Assembly (NCBI RefSeq): GCF_954871325.1
Contig: NC_088777.1
Coordinates: 1,922,001 to 1,986,000 of the forward strand
Direction of reading: 5' to 3'
Source of the DNA: Gordionus sp. m RMFG-2023
Taxonomy: Eukaryota; Nematomorpha; Gordioida; Chordodea; Parachordodidae
DNA length: 64,000 nt
The notes under the pieces are model-generated. The model was not told the DNA's origin and made no database searches. It saw only the letters and a list, made by a program, of their open reading frames with translations. The position numbers and the translations under genes are program-made. The first letter of the stretch is position 1. The number at the start of each line of letters is the position of its first letter. Below are positions 38,097-51,600 of the stretch, piece by piece.

Positions 38097-40881
38097 TCTA
38101 ATATATATAATCTCCATAATCATAACACGATCGTTTTCGTATCTCCCTAATGTATTTTAAATTTAAGGAGACTATATAGTGTAATGTTAATTTTTTGCTC
38201 TCTACGAGAATCAAACACAAGCCTCTCGTTTCGAAGGCATATGCTTTACCGCATTCACCAATTGAATATAAATAAATTTAAAATATTAATTATATAGATG
38301 TTGAAGGGTGATTATTTAGTTTGTGTGTATGGTATTAAATATACTTTATTAATAAATTTTATATAAATATTAAAATTTAAGAGTAATTGGTGCAATGTTT
38401 ACTGTGAGCATGTATTAGAAATATCAAAATTTAAAAATGTGATGGAAATCATATTGGATAAAATTTAAAATAGAGGTGCTTTAAGATTTTTGAATTTTAA
38501 ATATGGGTTATAGATTGGTCTGAAATTTTTTTTGCAGACATAGCCAGGCCTGATTAAAAAACCATGGGTTGAAGGGTAATTATTTAGTTTGTGTGTATGG
38601 TATTAAATATATTTTATTAATAAATTTTATATAAATATTAAAATTTAAGAGTAATTGGTGCAATGTTTACCGTGAGCATGTATTAGAAATATCAAAATTT
38701 AAAAATGTGATGGAAATCATATTGGATAAAATTTAAAATAGAGGTGCTTTAAGATTTTTGAATTTTAAATATGGGTTATAGATTGGTCTGAAATTTTTTT
38801 TGCAGACATAGCCAGGCCTGATTAAAAAACCATGGGTTGAAGGGTAATTATTTAGTTTGTGTGTATGGTATTAAATATACTTTATTAATAAATTTTATAT
38901 AAATATTAAAATTTAAGAGTAATTGGTGCAATGTTTACTGTGAGCATGTATTAGAAATATCAAAATTTAAAAATGTGATGGAAATCATATTGGATAAAAT
39001 TTAAAATAGAGGTGCTTTAAGATTTTTGAATTTTAAATATGGGTTATAGATTGGTCTGAAATTTTTTTTGCAGACATAGCCAGGCCTGATTAAAAAACCA
39101 TGGGTTGAAGGGTAATTATTTAGTTTGTGTGTATGGTATTAAATATACTTTATTAATAAATTTTATATAAATATTAAAATTTAAGAGTAATTGGTGCAAT
39201 GTTTACTGTGAGCATGTATTAGAAATATCAAAATTTAAAAATGTGATGGAAATCATATTGGATAAAATTTAAAATAGAGGTGCTTTAAGATTTTTGAATT
39301 TTAAATATGGGTTATAGATTGGTCTGAAATTTTTTTTGCAGACATAGCCAGGCCTGATTAAAAAACCATGGGTTGAAGGGTAATTATTTAGTTTGTGTGT
39401 ATGGTATTAAATATACTTTATTAATAAATTTTATATAAATATTAAAATTTAAGAGTAAAAGAGGTAAAATTGTTGCAATGTATACTGTTAGCATGTATTA
39501 GAAATATCAAAAGTTAAAAATGTGATGGAAATCATATTGGATAAAATTTAAAATAGATGTGCTTCAAGATTTTTGAATTTTAAATATGGGTTATCGATTG
39601 GTCTGAAATTTTTTTTGCAGACATAGCCAGGCCTGATTAAAAAACCATGGGTTGAAGGGTAATTATTTAGTTTGTGTGTATGGTATTAAATATACTTTAT
39701 TAATAAATTTTATATAAATATTAAAATTTAAGAGTAAAAGAGGTAAAATTGTTGCAATGTATACTGTTAGCATGTATTAGAAATATCAAAATTTAAAAAT
39801 GTGATGGAAATCATATTGGATAAAATTTAAAATAGATGTGCTTCAAGATTTTTGAATTTTAAATATGGGTTAAAGATTGGTCTGAAATTTGTTTTGCAGA
39901 CATAGCCAGGCCTGATCAAAAACCATTTTAAATGCATTGTGACTTTTTATATATTTTATTTCAGTCCTCAACTATCAAAATTATTATGGTCTTTTGCGGG
40001 TTTGAGAAAACCAAGTGCGAGGACCTGTCTTGAGAATTTTTTTAATATTAGGCATAGGTGTAATATTTAACACAGAATATTTATATGGCCCTCAGGTAAA
40101 ATCTAAATTTAAATATATTTTTATTCAAAAAAATAGTATTCACTCTTACTCTTAATGGGTTGGCCTGGGATGGGGTGAGCTGGGTTAAAATAGACTAAAA
40201 AATAGATATGGTTTTTAGAGATTTAATCTCCAGGCTTGGAAAAAAAATTTAAATTACTATCGGTTGGCCAGGTTTGAGTAATTTTTTTTATAAAATTATT
40301 ATGGGCTAGGCTTGGAAATATGTTTATAAATTATATTGGGCTGAGCTTGGGGAAAATTTTTCAAAATTATTATTAGCTTGGACGCTTGAGAATTTTTTTA
40401 TTATTAATTATAGGTCAGACATTGGCCCAAAACAAAATTTTTTGCAGGCCTGGGCTTGACCTGATCAAAAAACCAAGACCCATGAAAATCTGAATTTTAA
40501 TTGTATTTTTAAATTCACTATGATTATTTAAATAATTTATTTCAGTTCCTAACTGCCAAAATTATTATGATCTTTCGTTGGGCTTGGAAGAATTTTTCAT
40601 AATTAATATGGCTTTGGATTTTGCCTGGGAATATTATATTAAATATTAGGTATAAGTAATCAGTAATATTTAACAAATAATATTGGTATTATCAAGTAAA
40701 TGCTTTAAATTTATTTTTACTCAAACCATAGCACTTAGTTTTAATGGATTAAACCTGGCCTGAAGGGATGAGGGAGTAAGAAGAATAAAAATTGGATATT
40801 ATTTTCAAATAACAAGTAACATGCATAAAATTAAGAAGTAAATTCTCATTCCCCGTCATTTTCGACAGGCTATCTACTAGT
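38097..40881 (+). mobile_element. Non-autonomous Helitron, copy 2, with internal array
   Basis: 5' end TCTAATATATATAATC and 3' end GGCTATCTACTAGT, inserted between A and T as Helitrons do. A 3' hairpin CCCGTC/GACAGG (one mismatch) lies just before the terminus. The 5' part includes a tRNA-like relic (38189-38252). The middle is a tandem array (38303 to about 39920); the 3' kilobase matches copy 1 at 23140-24736. No Rep/helicase frame. Confidence 0.8.
38303..39920 (+). repeat. Six-unit tandem array of 268/279-bp repeats
   Basis: Unit starts by hand count: 38303, 38571, 38839, 39107, 39375, 39654. The first four units are 268 bp. The fifth is 279 bp with an 11-bp longer variant (AAAAGAGGTAAAATTG instead of AATTGG), and the sixth is of the same long type and cut short. 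Units 1-4 are almost identical, which points to recent amplification. The single full unit in Helitron copy 1 is the long type. Confidence 0.9.
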
Positions 40882-40997
40882 TTAAAAATAATCCCCAACT
40901 TTCCTATGTCATTCCAATTGAAGTGTAAAGTCATAGTTATTACGAACCGACCATGTTTAATGGATATTAATTATTCTAAAATCTTATAACTTCAAAT

Positions 40998-41383
40998 CAG
41001 TGGCGACGCTACGGGAATGATTTTCGGGTTTGGACACCTCCCAGAGCAAATTTTTTTTTTAGATTATACGTTTAAAAGACTTAAAAGTGTCCTTTATATC
41101 AAATAAATCCCATTAATATTTATATTTTTGGGTTTTGATGTTTGTGAAAGGATTATTATATTACTGTTGAAATTATTCTGGGTAGTATTATTATAGAGTC
41201 ATTGAGAATAATCTACGATGCATTTAAAAAATATATTTATTATATATTATCGAAGATATGGTTATTGATTTTTAAGATAAACCTGGCCTAAGGCCCGTTA
41301 AAAAGGGTCTGGGAGGCGAAGCCCCCCCCAAGCTTTTATATGTATGGACCCCCTCTAAGGAAATTTTTTTAGCTACGCCACTG
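40998..41383. mobile_element. hAT-like MITE, 386 bp
   Basis: Ends CAGTGGCGACGCTACGGG and AGCTACGCCACTG are inverted. Target duplication CTTCAAAT (40990-40997) and CTTCAAAG (41384-41391), 7 of 8. AT-rich interior without a frame. It lies 117 bp downstream of Helitron copy 2. Confidence 0.8.
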
Positions 41384-42692
41384 CTTCAAAGTAATGTTCA
41401 TAGAATAAGATCTCATATAATGTGATCTTCCTAACTTTACCATATGGATAATGCCATCACTTTAAGCGACCAATATATCTATAAACAAAGGCCTGTTAAG
41501 AAAAATAAGAAGAAAAGAATTAAATGGAATATATATTTTTTAAATAAAAAACCAATAAAAGATTAAATAATTAACGTTTATATAATACAATGTTATTATA
41601 TTATCATCATCATTATATTTTATTATATAATATAAAATAAATTTAAAAAGTAAGCATTGGGGATAGAAAATCGATAAAGCTACCATATATGAATAATACG
41701 GATATAAATAGGGAAAATTAAGGCTAGCATAAAAAAATAAACATATACATATAATATATATCTAATATAAATAAAATTTTTGCAAAGGTTTTCTCGCGCA
41801 GATTAATCATGTTAGTTTAATTTTTGATTTAATATCATAAATTTTTTGTAAATATTTCTTTTTTAAAAAAATAAATAAAAATTCAATAATAATATTTTTT
41901 TTCAAATTATTTCCTATGATGCCACCAACCATTTCTTGAAAGATATATATATATAACAGGTAATAATTATAATGATAAAATAATTATTTCATTTTTATTG
42001 TCCGTTTAAAAAAGTTATAGTGATAAAGCTTAAAGATTATTTATATTAAATCACATTATTATGTAATTTATAACCCAATGAGAATAATATAAAAGTTTAC
42101 CCTGCATTCAAATTTGAAACTTTTTTTTTAGCTATGGAAAAGATAGCTTGTTTTTAACTTTATATATATTTAAATATTAATTTTTAACATATTCGTAAAT
42201 CAAGACAAATCATTATTTAAAAAAAAATATTACTGTTGTATTTATAAAATCAAAATATATAATTTTTATAGCAATAATTATGGAAAAAATATATTTTAAT
42301 CGAGATAATCTTAATTAGAATAAATTTTTGGTTATATTTGTTACCTAGTTTCATATTTCTTTCAAATTGTCATGGTTAAAATATAATAAATTGTAAATAA
42401 GTGATATTTAGCATAGAGTTCTTAATAAATATCTTAAAATACAATATAAAATGTGATTTAGTCTAAAAAACATGTAAATAGGCACCCACTCGGTTCGATT
42501 TATTTAACCGTTACGACTTAAAAACTCATATAATACCAACAATTCTGAATGTATATTTTAGTTTATGAAATGAAACATGTTCAAAATTTTTCTCACTTAA
42601 ACTTTATACCCCCCCCCCCACCTCATCTTTAACACACATATATATTTTCTTATATTTTTAAATTTTTTTTTACCATAAGAAAAATATTTTAG

Positions 42693-45600
42693 AAGATAAG
42701 CAGCGGATAAAAATCCAACAGGCCGGTGCTATTCATTATCACTCCAGACACAATATACTAGAATATGACGACGGAAGTCAAATATTTCTGTCGACCGATG
42801 ATAAACTCAACGATGGTGACACATCTAGGTTGATATCCTCGCCCTTGGATAATTCCAAGGATATCAAAACGGGTTAGTAAATTTAACATCTTGAAATTCT
42901 AATTTGAGTGGCTTGACGTTGTGTTTTTATTACTTTTATTAATAATGAATTATCAAAATATTGCCGGTATAAACTTGGAATTTTATGTTTAAATGCCCAT
43001 TTTTTTTTGTGTGTGTAAACTAATTAATCGGATATAAAAAAAAATTTTTTTATAAGCAAAATCATTTATAAAAATATTATTTATAAAAATATATCAAGGA
43101 AATATGCATTTCATGCGCCATAAAGCACCCAATCATAGCTCATCTATGGCAACTTTATTGCCGGGGGCTGGGCAAGTATCCGAAGAAACAGATGGGGACG
43201 ATTTCTTAGGTCTTTTGAATATTTTAAGAAAAAATAATTAAAATTTGAAGTTAATAAAAATAAAAGATAAAATTTATTTATAAAAAATTATTTTTTATTA
43301 TAACCACATTTCATACATTATTCATTATATAAAAAATTTATTTTGCTATAAATTTATATATATATTATTAATTATTACCAAAAAAAAATAATAGATTTCA
43401 TTTTAAAATTTAATTTAATCGGTAAATATTAATTAATTTTTTTTTAAAAAAATATATAAAAATAATAAATTAATCTTCAAAATTTGATTTTTTTCAAAAA
43501 GTAGATTTTAGGAACGAAAGAGCAATATCCTCTTACGGAAATACCACCTGCTCAGAACTCGAAATGGAGGATGAAGAGAGTACTCCCATATTTCCTAACA
43601 ATTATCGCGAAAGCCCTCAGTACAGGAAGGAGGTCGATCCTCTAAAGCGGACAAATGGTCTTAAGGCTAACGATGACAATCACGTCATATATCTGAAAGA
43701 TGATATGTTCGTCAACAAAGAAGAGATCCAAGAAAAGGTTTTCTTATTTGATGTTATATACATATATAAGTCGTATGGGGTTTTTAATTCATTTAATAAG
43801 GGCGATTTTTTCGCATTTTAAAAAATCTTATTTTTTACAGGAATCATATTCCAGTCCAGCATGTGTAGAGTTATTTACACTATAAATTTCATAGCCATTT
43901 TAGTATTCCCCCCCCCTATGTGAATGTAGGTATTCTCTTGGTTCCGCCAATCAACATCACAGCTAATAAAATTTATACGAAAAATCCATATAAAAATTCA
44001 TATAAATTTTAGAAGTAAGTTTTCTAAAGTCTCACGGAAAAAAATTGTTTGAAATTTACAGTTTTGGGTACTCTACCCATGCTAGCCTCCATATCGCAGG
44101 GATTAGCTCATTATCAGGTGAGACATCCTGGAATCCTCCATTTCCGGTTGAATCCTTTTTGGATCGCCCTTGCTAAAGGATTTTGAATCAAGAGATTCCG
44201 AATTCCCACTCGACACATATTTATAAATTTATTTAAAATTGTAAAATATTCATATTTCAAATTAAATATAATTATAATATATATATATATATATTAAATA
44301 TATTATATATAGAAAATCTATAAAAATTCGATTTGAAAACCCTATATATTTAATTAATCTTATAAAATCAAATTTCTAACGAAATTCAAAATGGCAAGCA
44401 AATTAATTCGGGGCTAAATATATGTCTATTTTTTTTTTACTTTCCTTCTATATAACAACCAGAGTTGTTAAAAGATACTTTTTAAATGGATCTAGATACA
44501 GATACATCGTCTAAAATAATATCTAGATACCGATATTTTAATCAAAAATCTATCTAGATACAGATACAGATACCACATTTTTAAATCTAGATACAGGGTC
44601 TAGATACTTGTATCGAGATCCTTTAACAACTCTGATAACAACCCCCCAAGTAATATTAATTATTTGGATTATACATTGCTAATTATTTTATTTTTCCTAG
44701 ATAAGCGTAAGCCTTTATAAAAAATATCATCTGTCAAATAGCGGTGTTTAACGGCTCGTTTTGAGCCGATTTTTAAAAAAAGGGCGAACTCGATACTTCA
44801 CCCAGAAAAATGTTCCCTGAAGATTTTGCTCATAGAAGGAACCAAGTTCTAGGCAGGGCAATATTTTTCTGGCTAAAATATTCAGTTAGCGCCGTTTAAC
44901 AACATTTACTTTTAAAGAAGATTTTATATTTTTAACATTTTCACAATAGAATCCTAATTTAGGTTTGCGCAAAGCTTATAATTAGAGTATAATAAAAAAT
45001 CGTATCTATATCTAGATACATTTTAAAAAAAAGTCTATCTGTATCAGGATACACTTTTTTTGGCCCTGAAAAATATTGTTGAATTATCAAATGTACATCT
45101 CCTATTATCAGAGTTGTTAAAAGATACTTTTAAAATGGATCTAGATACAGATACAACGTCTAAAATAATATCTAGATACAGATTAATTAATCAAAAATCT
45201 ATCTAGATACACAGATACCACATTTTTATATCTAGATACAGGATCTAGATACTTGTATCTAGATCCTTTAACAACTTTGCTTATTATACACGTATAAAAA
45301 AAGACGAAAAAGTCCGATAACTCTAACACACTTCTTATCGACAAGGACGACGAAAATTTAAACATAAACGAGACTCCCGTAAACAGTCACACGGTCAATC
45401 CCAACGAAAGTACGGATGCTAACCTACCTCCATTATCAGAGATTACGGAAAATCTGGAAAGATTCGCCCTACTTCCGGCTCCCAAGGGAAGCCTCGTGAA
45501 ATGTCGCATATCTAGGGACAAGAAAGGCATGGATAGGGGAATATACCCTACTTACTATCTACATTTAGAAAGGGATGACGGCAAAAAGGTAATTATAGGG

Positions 45601-48600
45601 TTGATAATTAAGGAATGATAATACGGGATTATCACGTTTTAATCGTGATAAAGAGGAATCTTATTTTAAAAGCGTTTTCCGCGAGTTTCGTTGCGTTTTT
45701 AATTTTCAATTTTGTTTTTTTTTTGGCCTTATGATATAAGATATGTCTAGTATAAGGGTATCATTCGATAGCTAATCAAAAGATTTATTCAACTGGAGGT
45801 CAATCTCTGCCCCAGTGATAATACCGTATAGTTCTTTATCCTTTAAAAAAATTGAAATTTTAAAGGGATTCCTTTAAATCCCGCGAAGATCCCGGATAGT
45901 CATGATCACTTTAAAAATTACGACATGTATATATATACTATTAATTTATCATGAATGGGAGGAAAAAAATTTTTTTTAAGGATTCTTGAAAAAATATCTG
46001 GCTATTTGCTCGAATAACAGACCTTTAACGGAGATGTTTATTTATGACTGAATTTTTCTATTGTCAAATATTGATTGTGTCTTAGGGGGTTGGTTGCCCT
46101 TTTTGGTTGAATACAAATTAAATCGAAATTTCTAAGAACAATTTTTTTAGGATTATAACCCCCCAAAAATCTAGAAAAATATAGGCAAACGTTTTCCATC
46201 CAAAAAAAAATTAAAATAAATTAAAATCGTTCACAAAAAAATATTTGGTCAAAATCACGAGAGTGTAAAAAAAAGTAAAATGTAGAAAATATATTTTAAA
46301 AAAAAATTATATAGGGTTTAGGGTTAGGACACTTTTTGTTTCTAAGCACAGAATTATAATTAGGTATTTGAGCATGCCGTAAATATATATGTTAGTGTCA
46401 ACATGTTTTTTCCAGCTTTTTTTTTTAAATTTAAAATTTTGATTTTACCGGAAATACGATTCCATCATCATGTCAACGACATATATATGATACCTAGACT
46501 GACGATTCGTTCGTTAAAGGTGTACATCAAATGCAAATCATCTGGAAACGCCATCTTGGTTACACTAATCATTATGAGCCTAATATATTCCTACATCCGA
46601 TGCAAACTTTATTAAAGAATTACCGGATCGTCGAGATAATCATCAAGGAAGCAAGTTATCGATTTTAATAGTAGTTTTTAACGTGAGAAAAATTAACTCT
46701 AAGTGTTACCAAAATGGCGGGTACAGCTGATTTGCTTTTTAACGACGCTTAAAAATGCATTTTAATGAATGAATGATCAGTCTAAGTTTTATACATGTCA
46801 TTGCGTCATGCTCGGAAAACCTATCTTATTAATTCTAGAACAATTTTGCTGTTGACCTTTGAGTCATTCATAATTTCTGTAGAATTTTTATGGAAAATCG
46901 AATATAAATTAGTGCTGTGAAGTAACGTCAAAAAAGTAACGACATTCGTTACCTTCATCTAAAAGTAACGAGTAACGGTAACGCGTTTTTTTTTGTAGTA
47001 ACGGCTCTCAAAAAACGCTCTCAAAAAAACTAATAACACATTGCCGGAAGAAAACAGATTTGACGTTAATATTACATTTATACATACATATATTCAGAAT
47101 CCAGTCTAATGATATATAATCTATATTATAAATTTAAAAGTTTTTACACCATACTTTTTATGAAAATATTACATAGTATAATAATATTGAAAATTAATAT
47201 TGAAACATGTGGGACATCCTTGTTTTTAACAACTCTATACATTATTGCTATAAAATAAAGATAGATTTATATTTTATAAATAATTAAAATTTAAAAATTC
47301 ATTCAGGTTTTCTTGTTAGCGGCTAGGAAGCGGAAGAAAAGCAAAACATCGAACTATCTCATTTCCGTCGATCCCACAGATTTAACAAGAGGCGGCGATT
47401 CGTTCGTGGGTAAACTTAGGTAATATATTTTTTAAAAGAACGCCTTTTACATTCATGTATCTTAGTTTGAGGAGTAAATGGGTATGTCTTAGGAGACCAT
47501 AATCAAAATTTTAAAATTTAAAAATAATTCTCATATACTAAAAGGGGAATCGGCATAAAAAAATAGGCAGTTTTCAAACTTCAAAACTTTCTATATATAT
47601 ACATATTTTTTTTTAATGTTCAAGATCTAATATGCTAGGAACCTCCTTCACCATATTCGACAATGGAGATAACTACAAGCGAGCGCAATTCACGGGATCT
47701 AATTTGAGAAAAGAATTGGGGGCTATCATATATGTAAATACTTTTGGATATAAGATTGAAAAAAAAATAATACAGAATACATTGATTATTATAAAAAAGG
47801 AAGAAAGGAAGGAAGGAAGGAAGGAAAAAAAAAGAAAGAAGAGGTTGGAAAATGTGAGTGAGAAATTTCTTAGCCTAAAAATTTTAGTGATTGGCCGTAT
47901 TATGGTATGGAATCCCATTGGGTGATTAGTGCAATCTTTTAATTTTGATTCATTTTTACTGATATGCCAATTCCGGGAAATCTGATTTGACCGGAAATGT
48001 ATTTCAGCACATAGAAAACCGGCAACTGTGAATTTCAGACATGCCACGAACATTCGAACCGCACTTAACTTGTGCTCATTTTTATACAGATAACTTCATA
48101 TAAATTGACTAATACACAAAAATTTAATGACAAAAATTGTCTGAAATTTCGTAGGATAGTTTCTAAGTTTGCTGGAATACATATTTTCCAAATCCCCCAT
48201 AAATTCCATGTCCAAACACGATATGATATACCCAATTTTTAGAAAAAAATATGTATATTTATTCAGTCTGGTCATGCAGAATTTATATTTTTGTCTAAAC
48301 TGATACGACATTACAACATGTATAGTTCCTTGCCAATCAAACAGATAATTTTAGGAATGCATAGTCGCCATAAGGTCTGTTTGATCTTTACCTCGGAGAA
48401 CTCCTTGTCTAATATTAATTTCGTTTCAGCAATAATGGCTCGAAAAAAAACAGCTATTGTTGCGAAGAGTGTTCGATAAATATGTGTTCTGTAGAAGAAA
48501 AAAAAACAGATGAGAATGAGATAAAGAATTTTATATATTTAAATCGAATTAAGTCATAGTGTTATATTTTAGAGCATAATCTTATCCGATATCTGCCAAC

Positions 48601-51600
48601 TAATCATATTAGCTCCCATAAGTCCTTTCATCATAATGCAGTTTTCATTTATTTTAAGTTTAAAGAATATTTCAGGAATGAAAACTTGCTACCTATAATA
48701 GCTTTTGATGACAATATCCAAAAATCTCTTAACGGTAGCCTGAGCTATGGTTTTAGACTTGCTGTTAGCTGACAAAGAAGGCCATAACTTCTCCAAAGAC
48801 TTAAGATTTAAAATTCTATACAATATTCCCACCGCAATAATCTATTAATGTTGATTATGTTGAACTAGCGATTATAATGTTCAAGACTAAGAAAATGTAT
48901 ATTGACACTTGTCAATATCTTTGACGGGACCAGACAATTCATTGCTAAGTTTAAATTCGTTTCAAGAAAAAATTTGAGAAACAGCAGCTCATTCTATANN
49001 NNNNNNNNTTGCATTTATATTAGATCTCTATATCTTTTTTCATTATGTCCTTGAAAATAAACACTACACTGTAAAAACTCTTGTATTAGTTTAACATTTA
49101 TCATATTGTAAGGTTTTATAACATCAACATTCGTTTTACGTTGTTGTGGTTGTCATATAGGGCAGCACAAATACTAAGAATATAATCCCAAAACTAGCCA
49201 AAGTTATCTTGTTGCATTTATATCAGATCTCTATATCTTTTTTTATTTATTCCTAGATTATACACGCAAATCTATGGAATAAAAATACCCGTTTCAAATG
49301 CTATAAATAAATAACAAAAAATTAGCGTTTATCTATTAATAAAATTTTAACTGTAATTTTTTTAACTTTTAAAGTATAAGATAGCTATACATTTATTCGC
49401 AATGAGTTAACCTAAGATACAATAATATTAATATTATAAAGGATACAAACGTGTTAGGCTTCAAGGGTCCTCGAAAAATGACCATCGTGATCCCTAGCAT
49501 GAATCTTGATAACGAAAGAATAGAGATTATACCTAGATCGGTAAATATTTTAAACCGCTATTTTTATTCGATATTTAAAAAAATTACTTATATATTTTAA
49601 TGCAAGAGACAGTATAAGTAGGTAGACTAAATTTTAATACAGTATGGTGGGTAGTATATCTGGAATAATTTGTCCACTGACATCCAGGAAGTGGCTCCTA
49701 CACTTCCTGATCGATGGAAACAGAATACCCCCCCCCCTCCTCCACCGGAAAAAACAGTGAATTTGTTTTTTAGACACCCTTTTGATGAAGTAGTAGGAAT
49801 GATTAATAAATATTTATATAAAATTGATAAATTTAGGAAAGCAAAAAAAAATAAAGTAAGATAGACGAATTCCAGTCTGCGTAAGTCTCAGAATCATCAG
49901 AAGAAGAAAGAAGCTAAATTATGTATTAACATTACAATTCTCAGAATGGTTAGTCCTTAGATTCTTTAACCTCCAGGACATGTGTAATAATTACAACCCT
50001 CGGTTTTTAGTCATAATATAAATATATCAAAACTTTAGACATTTTTATCAAAAACTTGACTTGAATTTAAATGGTAAAATTGACAGATATCCTCAATTAT
50101 CATCCTTAACAAATGTCTTTTCCGTCATTCCTTTTAGCGTAAAAAAAAATGATGTTTGAAATTTAAAATTTTCATCGATTAATCAATTGAATTTTTCATT
50201 AAACTGCACGATGATCGAATTAAGTGCAGCGAAAACCTATTTTATAAGCTAAAATAAAAATATTATATTTAATAATGAAAGTATATACACCTCCCCTATT
50301 TTGTATTGTAATGCTTGAACTCTAAGAACTTTCAAAATCAAAAGGTAGATCTTTCCTCTTCATAAAATCTTGCGCCTTTGATAAAACATTCACAAATTCA
50401 GTGTTTTTTATAGATCACTTTAAATTATATACTTCTCAAAATTAATCAGGTATTTGCTTATTGCATTTGATTTATTGCAAATCCTATATATCCTTCGACA
50501 AGCCAAGCTTGTTATCAACAACATTTAACCAAAACACAAAATCAAAATTTTCTATTCTCTAAAAAAACACTAGCGCTAGCTCTGGTTAGAAGTGGCAGAA
50601 TCTTCAGAATCCTTTTAAATTTGTCAAAATTGCCTTCTTCAAGGGTATTACAAAGTATAAATTTTTTTTTACAATAGCGTTATATAATGATAGCCTGCTT
50701 CTATTTATATAAAATAAATAATTTTTTTAAATCTAAACAAATAAGATAATATTATACCGAATGGTAATTCTTGATGCCTAAAAATTCCTTGCGATTTTGT
50801 CGGTACATCACTCTGACATGCTTTGAGCACTGCGTATCTTTTAACATCATTGAGGTACGGGTGAATCTCGTCTAAGATCCTTCAAACATTTCTATACCCC
50901 CATTTCAATTTTAGGAAGCAAATTCCACTTCTCCCTACCCGTTGTAGGGGCCATTGAATCCAGGGACACTTTGACCGGCTATAAATAATCATCTTAAAAT
51001 ATAAAATCGATAATTTAGTTTAAAAAAAAATTTCTGCTTTTATAACAAGAATATAGGCTTACAAAATTTAGAAAATGGGTTCTCCCCATATGACGGATCC
51101 CCTCTACTCCTTATCCAGTTACTTTCATTGACCACACTCCCTGTATCCCGATAAATTTGTTGTATATAATATCGTATTAACTATTTGATCGAACTATTAA
51201 TCATCACAAATATGTATAATCGTAACATTAAATTAAATAAGCATCATAAAACTTTCCCTTAAACAAAATGTAATGTATATTGTTTAAAATACCACTCCAA
51301 TGCCTACAAAAATTTTTATTTCACCAATATATATATCAATCAATTATCAGATCATATGATCAAGAAACAAAGAATATGAAAAAAAAATTGTTATCATCAC
51401 TCTTATTCGAAATTAATCGAAAAACGTCTATATATATGTCAATTACATGTAAAAAGGAATACGAAACAATATTCGAGAAGTGGAAGAGAAGGGAATTGGA
51501 CTGCATTCTAGAGCTCAAAAATAAAACCCCGATATGGAACGACGGTAAATAATTTATAAATATATAATAGAGCCATTCGTAGTAAAGATCTGCATTTAAA

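Noticed and set aside
38303-39920. CRISPR-like or centromeric satellite reading of the tandem array
   Set aside because: Units are 268/279 bp without spacers and lie inside a Helitron whose second copy has a single full unit; the genome is eukaryotic.
47673-48053. Minus-strand 126-residue frame
   Set aside because: It is antisense to a Tubby exon and runs through a purine/pyrimidine microsatellite.
48291-48479. Plus-strand 62-residue frame in a Tubby intron
   Set aside because: No motif or codon bias, and the Tubby frame is complete without it.
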